From: Rhizobium rosettiformans W3 | Lineage (GTDB): Bacteria > Pseudomonadota > Alphaproteobacteria > Rhizobiales > Rhizobiaceae | NCBI RefSeq assembly: GCF_004912135.1 | Contig: NZ_STGU01000001.1 | Location: 186,001-250,000 of the forward strand | Reading direction: 5' to 3' | DNA length: 64,000 nt | Shown: in pieces, positions 20,582 to 28,636 of the stretch | How the letters are laid out: each line of letters opens with the position of its first letter | Numbering within the stretch: the stretch's first letter is position 1 | The notes under the pieces: model-generated | The model's database searches: none | The model's input: the letters and a program-made list of their open reading frames with translations, nothing else | Told to the model about the DNA's origin: nothing | Program-made: the position numbers and the translations under genes

Positions 20582-21562
20582 ATGACTTTCTTCAAGTCGC
20601 TCTTCAGCGCGACCGCCATTACGGCAACCTTTATCGCAGCATCCGCGTCTGCCCAGACCTACCCCGAGCGTTCGATCACCATGGTGGTCCCGTTCGCAGC
20701 AGGCGGCCCGACGGATACCGTCGCGCGTCTCGTTGCCGAGTCAATGTCCAAGGATCTGGGTCAGCAGGTGCTCGTCGAGAATGTCGGCGGTGCTGGCGGA
20801 ACCCTGGGTGCTGGTCGTGTCGCCAGTGCGGAGCCGGATGGTTACACCGTGCTCTTGCACCACATCGGAATGGCGACCAGTGCAACTCTCTACCGCAAGC
20901 TCGCCTATGATCCGCTCAATGCTTTCGACTACGTCGGCCTTGTCACCGAAGTTCCGATGACCATCGTCGCGCGTAAGGACTTCGAGCCTGCCGATCTCAA
21001 GGGACTGGTCGAATACGTTAAGGCCAACAAGGATCAGGTCACGGTTGCGAATGCCGGCATCGGCGCTGCCTCGCACTTGTGCGGCATGCTGTTCATGAGC
21101 CAGATCGAGACCTCTCTCGTCACCGTGCCGTACAAGGGTACCGGACCTGCCATGACCGACCTGCTCGGCGGCCAGGTGGACATCATGTGTGACCAGACCA
21201 CCAACACGACGAAGCAGATCCAGGGTGGCACAATCAAGGCCTATGCGGTCACCTCGCCGGAACGTCTGTCGGTCCTGCCCGATGTCCCAACAGCAGCCGA
21301 AGGCGGTCTCAATGACTTCCAGGTCGGTATCTGGCACGGCGTCTATACCCCGAAGGGCACTCCGCCGGAGGCGATCGAAAAGCTAACCGCGTCGTTGCAA
21401 AAAGCGCTCAAGGACGAGAATGTCGTGGCACGCTTCGCCGAGCTCGGGACCGCTCCGTCGCCAGAGGCAGATGTCACACCTGAGGCTCTGAAGGCCAAGC
21501 TCGAAGGTGAGATCGCCCGCTGGAAGCCTGTCATCGAGGCAGCTGGTCAGTACGCCGACTGA
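20582..21562 (+). CDS. tctC: Tripartite tricarboxylate transporter binding protein TctC
   Basis: Periplasmic solute receptor of 326 residues in the TctC/Bug family. A Sec signal peptide ends in ASASA before QTYPERSITM. The typical Bug features are the N-terminal strand ITMVVPFAAGGPTDTVAR, the VENVGGAGG loop and the GYTVLLHH segment. Receptors of this type bind carboxylates such as citrate or tartrate between two lobes. It is the first transporter gene downstream of the DctB/D-like pair. The ATG at 20582 is preceded by GGGAGG. A strong hairpin follows before tctB. Confidence 0.92.
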   Translation: MTFFKSLFSATAITATFIAASASAQTYPERSITMVVPFAAGGPTDTVARLVAESMSKDLGQQVLVENVGGAGGTLGAGRVASAEPDGYTVLLHHIGMATSATLYRKLAYDPLNAFDYVGLVTEVPMTIVARKDFEPADLKGLVEYVKANKDQVTVANAGIGAASHLCGMLFMSQIETSLVTVPYKGTGPAMTDLLGGQVDIMCDQTTNTTKQIQGGTIKAYAVTSPERLSVLPDVPTAAEGGLNDFQVGIWHGVYTPKGTPPEAIEKLTASLQKALKDENVVARFAELGTAPSPEADVTPEALKAKLEGEIARWKPVIEAAGQYAD

Positions 21563-21578
21563 TCGAGAAAAGCTTCAG

Positions 21579-21613
21579 GCGGACCCGGTTTCGTGATCGG
21601 GTCCGCGCTTTTT
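21579..21613 (+). terminator. Attenuator-like terminator between tctC and tctB
   Basis: GCGGACCCG and CGGGTCCGC form a perfect 9-base stem with a 10-base loop, followed by GC and five T residues. It starts 16 bases after the tctC stop and lies about 50 bases before tctB. It would reduce read-through into the membrane genes while protecting the binding-protein message. Confidence 0.75.
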
Positions 21614-21664
21614 GGCGTCGGTCGGGATTCCTCTGGCCGTCCGCGTGTTTTGTCGGGGGACATT

Positions 21665-22126
21665 ATGAAATCCTTACGCTTCGACACGGCAAACCTCCTG
21701 TGTGGTCTGCTGTTCATCGGGTTTGGCCTCTTCTTCGCCATTCAATCCTTGTCGTTGGAACTCGGAACCGCGTTCCGTATGGGGCCGGGTTACTTTCCGC
21801 TGGTCCTTGCAGGCGTCCTAACCCTGCTCGGCATCGTTATTCTTGTTCAGTCCGTGAAGGTCACGGGCGAGGTTATCGGCGCTATCGCCTGGCGTGGCAT
21901 GTTGTTCATTCTGCCAGCGCCGATCGTGTTTGGCCTGCTCGTGCGCGGGGCCGGCTTCGTACCCGCACTGTTCGTTGCCGCCTTCATTGCAAGCTTCGCT
22001 TCCGAGCGACTGCGCGTGCCAGCCGCACTTGCGCTTGCTACGGGCATCACGCTTTTCTCGGTCCTCGTGTTCAGCTACGGCCTCGGCCTGCCCTTCGAAC
22101 GCTTCGGCCCTTGGTTCCGGTTCTGA
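21665..22126 (+). CDS. tctB: TTT transporter small membrane subunit TctB
   Basis: Small integral membrane protein, 153 residues, with about four membrane segments (LLCGLLFIGFGLFFAIQSL, YFPLVLAGVLTLLGIVILVQ, MLFILPAPIVFGLLVRGAGF, FVAAFIASFASERL and a final one), matching the TctB family. The FRMGPGYFP motif after the first segment is the family hallmark. I chose the ATG at 21665 after GGGGGA; the upstream GTG at 21593 would place translation inside the terminator hairpin. Twelve bases separate it from tctA. Confidence 0.85.
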   Translation: MKSLRFDTANLLCGLLFIGFGLFFAIQSLSLELGTAFRMGPGYFPLVLAGVLTLLGIVILVQSVKVTGEVIGAIAWRGMLFILPAPIVFGLLVRGAGFVPALFVAAFIASFASERLRVPAALALATGITLFSVLVFSYGLGLPFERFGPWFRF

Positions 22127-22138
22127 GGACGCACAGCC

Positions 22139-23541
22139 ATGGACTTCATCAGTAATCTGGCCCTCGGCTTTTCGACGGCCGGCTCCGTCGAGAACCTCTT
22201 CTTCTGCCTCATCGGGGTCATCCTGGGAACCCTGATCGGTGTTCTCCCCGGTATCGGTGCGACTGCGACGATCGCCATGCTGCTGCCGATCACCTTCCAG
22301 CTGGAGCCCGTCTCCTCGCTCATCATGCTGGCCGGCATCTACTACGGCGCGCAGGAGCAGCACTTGCCATCGCCGCAATCGGCTCGTTCTTTGCTGGCAC
22401 TGTCTCCACTTTTCTGGTCGCGATCTTCGCACCGCCACTGACTGCCATCGCGCTGGAGTTCGGCGCCGCCGAATACTTCTCTTTGATGATTGTCGGTCTC
22501 GTCTCCTCAATCGCGCTCGCACATGGTTCGATCATCAAGGCGCTGGCCATGGTCGCACTGGGCCTCCTGCTCGGTCTTGTCGGCACGGACATCTATTCCG
22601 GCACGCCTCGCTTCACGATGGGCATCACGGAATATGCAGATGGCCTCAATTTTGTCGCGGTCGCGGTCGGCGTCTTCGGCATCGCCGAAATCCTCCGAAA
22701 CCTGGAAAGTGATCGCAATCGGACTGTCCTGATGACCAAGGTCAGCGGGCTCATGCCCACACGCGAGGATTTCAGGCGTCTGGTTGGGCCGGTGCTGCGC
22801 GGTACGGGTATCGGCTCAGCCCTCGGAATCCTGCCGGGTGGCGGCGCTATCCTCGCCTCCTTCGCCTCATACACCGTCGAAAAACGCATGGCGAAAAACC
22901 CGCAGGAGTTTGGTCACGGTGCGATTGAAGGTGTAGCAGGTCCCGAGTCAGCCAATAATGCGGGTGCGCAGACCTCATTCATTCCTCTGCTGACCCTCGG
23001 TATTCCGGCCAATCCTGTCATGGCGCTGATGGTGGGTGCGATGATCATCCAGGGAATTGTGCCCGGCCCAAATGTCGCCACTGAACAGCCGGCGTTGTTT
23101 TGGGGCATCATCGCCTCGATGTGGATCGGCAACCTGATGCTGCTGGTCTTGAACCTGCCGTTGATCGGGCTGTGGGTTAAACTTCTGACCATCCCGTATT
23201 ACGTCCTCTTCCCGATCATCATGGCCTTCTGCTCGATCGGGGTCTACAGCGTCAACGGCAATATCTACGACCTCTATGCCGTCGCTTTCTTCGGACTCAT
23301 CGGCTACGCGCTGGTCAAGCTTCGTTGCGAGCCGGCCCCTTTGCTGCTCGGGTTCGTTCTTGGTCCGCTGCTTGAAGAGAATCTGCGCCGCGCCATGATC
23401 CTGTCGCGGGGCGATCCGACGACCTTCATCACGCGTCCGATCAGTGCAACGCTGCTCTTGATCGCGCTGGCAGTGCTCATCGTCGTCTTCCTCCCGAGCG
23501 TGAAGAAGAAGCGCGAAGAAGTCTTCCAAGAAGAAGACTGA
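22139..23541 (+). pseudogene. tctA: TTT transporter large membrane subunit TctA, broken by an internal deletion
   Basis: The reading frame starts normally ([19 protein letters not shown] near residue 38) but after IYYGAQ, at about 22354, it continues only 29 codons out of frame to a stop at 22441. From the same point the following frame reads [17 protein letters not shown] and continues through a normal TctA to 23541. Against the intact paralogue at 28637-30157 about 34 codons plus one base (roughly 103 bases) are missing, including the conserved YGG...ILLNVPGDA and DGYPMARQG region. Short sequence identity (GCGCAG) at the join suggests slippage or recombination. No functional TctA can be made without correction; an assembly error is the alternative. 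Confidence 0.85.
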
Positions 23542-23561
23542 GTTCTGTCGCCTGGTGCACT

Positions 23562-23589
23562 GAAAGGCTGGCGGCGTCGCCGGCCTTTC
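23562..23589. terminator. Bidirectional terminator between tctA and the binding-protein gene
   Basis: GAAAGGCTGGCG pairs with CGCCGGCCTTTC with one G-T wobble and a 4-base loop, between the convergent stops at 23541 and 23595. A-rich and T-rich edges on both arms suit termination in both directions. Confidence 0.78.
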
Positions 23590-23594
23590 TATCG

Positions 23595-24695
23595 TTAGCG
23601 CGCACCGGGCGCAAAAAGCGATGTCCAGTTGCGGATGAATTCCTCGCGGGTTGCGCGATCCTGAGCGGCGAGGAGGGCGGGGCCGACGCGGATGGGGCGA
23701 CCGATGCCGGATTCGATGAGCGACATGGGGCCGTCCACACCGGGGGGCAGGGGGGAATTTTCCGAGAAGTAGAAGGCTTCCTCCTGCGCCACCTTCTGTC
23801 CGCGGGGCGAGAGCAGATAATCGAGGAAACGCTGCGCCAGGGCTGGATTGGGCGCAAGATCAGGAATGAGGGCGCCGCGCGACAGGATCAGCGCATAGTC
23901 GCGCGGGATGACAACCCGCAGGTCCGGATTGCGCTGGGCGGCCGCGTAGGCATAGGACCCGAGCACGTTATAAGCGATCAGCAGCCGGCCGCTGGCAATC
24001 TGGCCCAGCACCTCGCTGTTGCAGCAGCGGGTCACGACATCCGCACGGCTGAAGCTTTCCAGAAGACGGCCGTAGGTCGTCGGTGCCTGTAGCGCATCGT
24101 GAAAAGCGAGGAGATACCCGATGCCCGAGGCGCGCACGTCATAGGTGCCAATGCGGTTGCGGTAGACGTCCGGCTTGGACCTCAGCAGTTCGGCAATTTC
24201 CACATGCGAGCGCGGCACGTCTTCCGGCGGCACGCGCTCACCGTCATAGACGATCACGGCGGGTTCGAAGGTGAAGCCGAAGACCTCGTCGCGCCAGTTG
24301 GCCCAGTCGGCCACGCGCTCGGTCTCGGGCGATCGATATTCCTGCGCACAGCCGTCATTGGCCAGCTTGACGAGTTGGTCGACCGAGGAAGAGAGCAGCA
24401 GATCGCCATAGGCGAGCTGGTTTGCGCAGGCGTCTTCCGCTTCCTTGAAGAGGTCGTTGGTGACGTAGTCGTTGAACTCCACGGTCACGTCAGGCGCAAG
24501 ACGCTGGAAGTCGATAATGAGCGGCCTCATCGCTTCGACATCGGTGGCACCACGGATGACCAGGCGCGCGCGTTCGGCCGCCGCTGCTGGGAATACCGTC
24601 TGCTCTCCCTCGAGGGCGAAAGCGGGCAGAGCGGTGGTCGCGAGAAGGCTCGCTGCGAGAAGAAGCAGTGACTTCAATTTACGACGAGCGGTCAT
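23595..24695 (-). CDS. Periplasmic binding protein linked to the TctDE pair
   Basis: Extracellular solute-binding protein of 366 residues, similar in layout to iron/thiamine-type (family 1) receptors. A signal peptide (LKSLLLLAASLLATTALPAFA) is followed by RLVIRGATDVEAMRPLIIDF and a C-terminal LAQRFLDYLLSPRGQKVAQEEAF segment typical of the family. It overlaps the sensor kinase gene by 4 bases, and no ABC permease or ATPase is nearby. It may act as an accessory periplasmic sensor for the kinase rather than as a transport receptor; such third components are known beside some tct regulators. Ligand unknown. Confidence 0.82.
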   Translation of the reverse strand: MTARRKLKSLLLLAASLLATTALPAFALEGEQTVFPAAAAERARLVIRGATDVEAMRPLIIDFQRLAPDVTVEFNDYVTNDLFKEAEDACANQLAYGDLLLSSSVDQLVKLANDGCAQEYRSPETERVADWANWRDEVFGFTFEPAVIVYDGERVPPEDVPRSHVEIAELLRSKPDVYRNRIGTYDVRASGIGYLLAFHDALQAPTTYGRLLESFSRADVVTRCCNSEVLGQIASGRLLIAYNVLGSYAYAAAQRNPDLRVVIPRDYALILSRGALIPDLAPNPALAQRFLDYLLSPRGQKVAQEEAFYFSENSPLPPGVDGPMSLIESGIGRPIRVGPALLAAQDRATREEFIRNWTSLFAPGAR

Positions 24696-26083
24696 GCACC
24701 CTCCCTCTGCATGAGAGGCAGTTCGAGCACGACGGTGAAGCCGCGCTCCTCGGTTTTCTCACGGAAGGAGAGGGCGCCCCGAAGGGCGCCCGCCACTTCG
24801 GATGCGATGGCAAAGCCCAGGCCGGAGCTGCCTTCGCCCGATTTGGATGAGACAAAGCGCTGCGTCACATGCGACCAGTCCGCGGGCGGAATTCCCGGAC
24901 CGTCGTCTTCGACCTCCACCAGGCCGAAATTGCCTCGCCGCACGACCCGGACTTCGAGTTTCGAAAGTGTGCCGTGCCGCAGGGAGTTGTCGATGATGTT
25001 GACGATCGCCTCCCGTAGGCTGAGGCCGTCGCCCAGAATGGTGAGCGTCTCGTCGGGGGCTTCGAAGGAGACGACGGTATCCGGGTCGATGGTGATCGGC
25101 ACTGCCGCTCTAAAGGCCTTGCGGGCGACATCGGTCAGATCGAGCGGAAACAGCTGAACGGATTCGAAGCGATGGATGACCATGGCGTGGTTCAGAAGCT
25201 GCGTCGTGAAGCGCGCGAGTTCGTTCGTCCGGTCGCGGACGCGGTTCAAGTGACGGCGGTCGGGCTCGGAGAGAGCTTCCTCGTCGATCAGGCTGACTTG
25301 TGCCGACAGGGCTGTCAGCGGTGTCCGGAGCTGATGGGCGCTGTCTGCGATGAAACGCTGCAGCACCTTCAACCGTTCGTCGAGACGACGCATGAAGTGA
25401 TTGATCGAGTCGACGAAGGGCACCAGTTCACGCGGTACTTCCACCGCAATCGGCGTCAGATCCTGGGAGTCCCGTCGCCGCAGCGTGTCGCCGAGGGCAT
25501 CCAGCGGACGCAGCGAATAACGAACGGCGAGAACGGTGCCGGCCAGCGCAAGCAGGCTCATGATCGCGACGAGGATCAGAGCGCGGGTGGTCAGTTCCGT
25601 CGTCAGGGCCTGGCGGGCCTCCGTCGTCTGAGCGATCAACACATGCGCCCAGCCGCCGATGCTCGGATCGGAGATGGCGCGACTGGCCTGGACGACACGC
25701 ACGGGCTGGTTCCGATAGCGGCTCGTCTCGAACTTCGGCGCGTTCAGTGCCGTGTCTCGCGGGGTCTGTGCGCCGAGGTCCTCGTAGCCGGTCAAGGTGC
25801 TGCCATCCGGGGCGATGACCCGGTAGAAAATCCGATCGCGCGAGGCGAGGCCCAGCAGCTCGAAGGCGCTGGGGGGCAGGTTCACGGCGATCCTGCCGTC
25901 GTCGACGACGAGAGATTCGAGGATCTGGATCGCTGCACCCTGCAGCAGGCGGTCATAGGCCTGGTCGGCTGCCGCGCGGGCGTAAAACCAGGCGGCAGTC
26001 ATCAGGATGGCAGCTCCGCCCGCCAGAACGAGAGCCACGCGCAGGACGAGCCGGGAGAAAAGGGACGGCTTAGTCCTCTGCAT
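24692..26083 (-). CDS. tctE: TctE-like sensor histidine kinase
   Basis: Membrane histidine kinase of 463 residues. An N-terminal membrane segment (VLRVALVLAGGAAILMTAAWF) and a TctE/2CSK-type periplasmic domain of about 120 residues are followed by a second segment (ALILVAIMSLLALAGTVLAV), HAMP, the HisKA domain with His250 (DSAHQLRTPL), and ATPase motifs NIIDNSLRH, VEDDGPGIP and SGLGFAIA. It is coupled by 4-base overlaps or close spacing to tctD upstream and the binding-protein gene downstream. Expected to sense a tricarboxylate or related anion and control the adjacent divergent TTT operon. Confidence 0.88.
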   Translation of the reverse strand: MQRTKPSLFSRLVLRVALVLAGGAAILMTAAWFYARAAADQAYDRLLQGAAIQILESLVVDDGRIAVNLPPSAFELLGLASRDRIFYRVIAPDGSTLTGYEDLGAQTPRDTALNAPKFETSRYRNQPVRVVQASRAISDPSIGGWAHVLIAQTTEARQALTTELTTRALILVAIMSLLALAGTVLAVRYSLRPLDALGDTLRRRDSQDLTPIAVEVPRELVPFVDSINHFMRRLDERLKVLQRFIADSAHQLRTPLTALSAQVSLIDEEALSEPDRRHLNRVRDRTNELARFTTQLLNHAMVIHRFESVQLFPLDLTDVARKAFRAAVPITIDPDTVVSFEAPDETLTILGDGLSLREAIVNIIDNSLRHGTLSKLEVRVVRRGNFGLVEVEDDGPGIPPADWSHVTQRFVSSKSGEGSSGLGFAIASEVAGALRGALSFREKTEERGFTVVLELPLMQREGA

Positions 26084-26747
26084 CGGACACCAGCTGATAC
26101 CCTGTTCCGCGTACCGTCACGATCCGGGCTTTCGCACCTTCGAGCTTCTTGCGGAGCCGGCCGACATAAAGCTCGATCGCATTCGGTCCGGCCGCCTCGT
26201 CGAAGCCGAACATCTGGTCGAGAAGCTGCTCCTTGCTGAAGATGCGTCCCGGACGGCTTGCCAGGATCTCCAGCAGGGTCATCTCGCGACGCTTCAACTG
26301 CACCTCGCGCTTGCCGACCCTGACAGAACGCTGGGAACGGTCGAGCAGCACGTCGCCGCAGACGATGATGTTCGTGGCTTCGCCACCGCTGCTCCGGCGC
26401 ATAAGCACACGGGCACGAGCTTCGAGTTCACGGAAATCGAAGGGTTTGACAAGGTAATCGTCGGCACCGAGATCGAGAGCGCCGACCCGGTCGTCGATCT
26501 CCGATCGCGCGGTCAGGACCAGCACCGGCACGGGGTTCTTGTTCTGCCGCAGGCGCTTCAGGATCGAGAAGCCATCGAGGCCCGGCAGCATGACGTCGAG
26601 AATGACGAGATCATACTCCGTGAAGTCGAGGATATCGGAAGCCGCACGGCCATCCGTCTGCCAGTCGACCGTATGGCCGATGGTCTCAAAGCGGCGGCTG
26701 ATCGCCTCGCCCACATCGAGCGTGTCTTCCACCAGAAGGATGCGCAT
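26070..26747 (-). CDS. tctD: TctD-like response regulator
   Basis: OmpR/PhoB-family response regulator of 225 residues. The receiver has phosphoacceptor Asp51 (ILDVMLPG) and the conserved KPFDF lysine. The winged-helix DNA-binding domain is in the C-terminal half (LKRREMTLLEILASRPGRIF, AIELYVGRLRKKLEG). The ATG at 26745-26747 begins the canonical MRILLVEDT. It overlaps tctE by 14 bases. The divergent TTT operon begins 263 bases away, which is the natural target. Confidence 0.92.
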   Translation of the reverse strand: MRILLVEDTLDVGEAISRRFETIGHTVDWQTDGRAASDILDFTEYDLVILDVMLPGLDGFSILKRLRQNKNPVPVLVLTARSEIDDRVGALDLGADDYLVKPFDFRELEARARVLMRRSSGGEATNIIVCGDVLLDRSQRSVRVGKREVQLKRREMTLLEILASRPGRIFSKEQLLDQMFGFDEAAGPNAIELYVGRLRKKLEGAKARIVTVRGTGYQLVSDAED

Positions 26748-27010
26748 GGAAAAACGGTGGCATGTCTCGGGTCCGCGATCAAGCGACCGGCTGCAGGCTG
26801 CTGCGACTGTTAACGGGTTTGACAGGATCGTGACAGGATTGAGGCCTATCAATGTCGGCACCGGCATAGGGAGAGAGCTTAAGCCGGTACTGGGGAGGAT
26901 CCCATCGCGATCGCCACAAGGAACACGCGGACACAGGTCCTGCGTGAGCGCTCTTGTCATGGCTTGCGCTGGGATTGTCCGAGAAACGCTCAGACATTCG
27001 GGAGAGAATG
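26748..27010 (+). promoter_or_regulatory. Divergent regulatory region between tctD and the second TTT operon
   Basis: This 263-base region should hold the divergent promoters and TctD sites. TGACAGGATCGTGACAGGAT around 26820-26840 is a tandem repeat of TGACAGGAT with 11-base period, which suits a phosphorylated OmpR-family regulator binding head-to-tail. No binding site is known for this protein, so the assignment is tentative. Confidence 0.5.
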
Positions 27011-27985
27011 ATGATCCGCAACACGATGAAATTTCTGGCCGGCGCGGCCCTGATCGGCCTTGCTGCCGCCACCGCTGCCGTTGCCGAACCGACGAAGCCG
27101 GAATGCCTGGCCGGTGCCAAGCCGGGCGGCGGTTTCGACCTGACCTGCCGACTGGCTGCCAATGCCCTGCTGGAAACCAAGCAGATCAGCCAGCCGATGG
27201 CCGTCACCTATATGGAAGGCGGCGTTGGCGCCGTGGCCTATAACCACGTCATCTCGAAGCGTGCCAGCGATCCGAACCTGATCACGGCTGCCTCGTCCGG
27301 CTCGGCCCTGCTGCTCGCCCAGGGCAAGTTCGGCCAGTACGATGAAAGCGCCGTCCGTTGGCTGGGTGCACTCGGCGCCGACTTCGGTGTGATCGTCGTC
27401 AATGCCGACTCGCCCTACAAGACGATGGCTGATCTGGTCGCTGCTTATAAAGCCGACCCGACCACCTTTGCGATCGCCGGCGGCGGTGCCGTTGGTTCGC
27501 AGGACTGGATGAAGGGCTCGCTGATCGCCAAGGCTGCAGAACAGGATCCGAAGTCGATGCGCTACGTCGCGCTGGAAGGCGGCGGCGCCGTTCTGACCGC
27601 TCTCGAAGGCGGCCATGTGCAGGTCGGCTCCGGCGATGCTGCCGAAATGGGCAAGCATCACCTCGCCGGCAAGGTCCGCATTCTCGCCGTCATGTCGCCC
27701 GAGCGCCTGCCGGGTGAACTGAAGGACATCCCGACTGCCAAGGAGCAGGGTTATGACATCGAGTGGCCCGTCTGGCGCGGCTACTATGTCGGCAAGGACG
27801 TTTCCGACGCGGATTACGACTGGTGGGTCAAGGCCTTCGACGCCATGAGCAAGACGCCTGAATTCGCCAAGGAGCGCGACGCTCGCGGTCTGTTCGAATT
27901 CACCATGCTCGGCAAGGACTTCGATGATCGCGTCAAGAGCGACGTGGCGAAGTTCAAGGTCATGGCGAAGGAAGCCGGCTTCTGA
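27011..27985 (+). CDS. TTT transporter binding protein, second system
   Basis: Periplasmic solute receptor of 324 residues in the TctC/Bug superfamily, divergent from the TctC at 20582. The signal peptide ends in ATAAVA before EPTKPECLAGAKPGGGFDLTC. Its two cysteines in the mature N-terminus (PEC and LTC) may form a disulfide and resemble those of citrate/tricarboxylate receptors near TctD/TctE. The ATG at 27011 has GGAG six bases upstream; an overlapping ATG at 27008 is too close to it. First gene of the intact TTT operon. Confidence 0.9.
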   Translation: MIRNTMKFLAGAALIGLAAATAAVAEPTKPECLAGAKPGGGFDLTCRLAANALLETKQISQPMAVTYMEGGVGAVAYNHVISKRASDPNLITAASSGSALLLAQGKFGQYDESAVRWLGALGADFGVIVVNADSPYKTMADLVAAYKADPTTFAIAGGGAVGSQDWMKGSLIAKAAEQDPKSMRYVALEGGGAVLTALEGGHVQVGSGDAAEMGKHHLAGKVRILAVMSPERLPGELKDIPTAKEQGYDIEWPVWRGYYVGKDVSDADYDWWVKAFDAMSKTPEFAKERDARGLFEFTMLGKDFDDRVKSDVAKFKVMAKEAGF

Positions 27986-27997
27986 TCCCGCTTGCGG

Positions 27998-28017
27998 TGC
28001 GGCCGTGTCCGGCCGCA
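27998..28017 (+). terminator. Hairpin after the second TTT binding-protein gene
   Basis: TGCGGCCG and CGGCCGCA form an 8-base stem with a 4-base loop, 13 bases after the binding-protein stop. There is no T tract. It probably stabilises the 3' end of the binding-protein message or attenuates transcription into tctB and tctA. Confidence 0.6.
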
Positions 28018-28148
28018 TCGCCCCCTCCGCGCCGAGTGGCTGCGGAGCAGCAAAATCAACGCATGCCGCGGCTTTTGGCTGAAGGCATCACGTCCTTGGA
28101 TGATCCGGCGCTTGCCAGCGACCGCAGCTCCGTGTGCGAGGAAAACTA

Positions 28149-28607
28149 ATGTCGGAAAACACGAGAACCCACCAGTTGATCGGCCGTATCAGTGCGCTGG
28201 TCCTGTTCCTGCTCGCCGTCGCCTATGGCATCGGCGGCAGCATGATCGAATATGCCTTTTCGTCCGATCCGCTCGGACCGCGCTTCGTGCCGGTGATGCT
28301 CGCCATACTGCTTGGCCTGTTCACCCTGATCTATCTGAAGTTTCCGGGAACCGTCGAAGGCTTCCCCACCGGCAATGCGCTGGTGCGCGTGCTTGCCGTT
28401 CCCGTCACGCTCATCGTCAGTGTGGCCCTGATGGAGCCGCTCGGCTTTGCAATCTCGATCTTCCTGTTGACCACGGTGGTCGGATGGATCTTCGGCGCAT
28501 CGCCCAAGCTCTCGCTGGTCGGCGGCGTCGTGCATGCGGCCATCTGGTGGTTCATCTTCTCCTTCTTGCTCGAGGTCTACCTCCCGACCGGCGCCATTTT
28601 CGGCTGA
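28149..28607 (+). CDS. TTT transporter small membrane subunit, second system
   Basis: TctB-family protein of 152 residues with about four membrane segments (ALVLFLLAVAYGIGGSMI, FVPVMLAILLGLFTLIYLKF, VLAVPVTLIVSVALMEPLGFA, IFLLTTVVGWIFG and a last one). The SSDPLGPRFVPVML segment corresponds to the family motif after the first helix. The ATG at 28149 follows GAGGAAAAC; a GTG 15 bases upstream is possible. It sits between the binding-protein and large-subunit genes, the standard TTT order. Confidence 0.87.
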   Translation: MSENTRTHQLIGRISALVLFLLAVAYGIGGSMIEYAFSSDPLGPRFVPVMLAILLGLFTLIYLKFPGTVEGFPTGNALVRVLAVPVTLIVSVALMEPLGFAISIFLLTTVVGWIFGASPKLSLVGGVVHAAIWWFIFSFLLEVYLPTGAIFG

Positions 28608-28636
28608 CCGTCGGCAAGACCTGAAAGGACAATTCC

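Noticed and set aside
22139..23541. Programmed frameshift in tctA
   Set aside because: There is no slippery heptamer at the join, and about 34 conserved codons are missing, which a ribosomal frameshift cannot restore.
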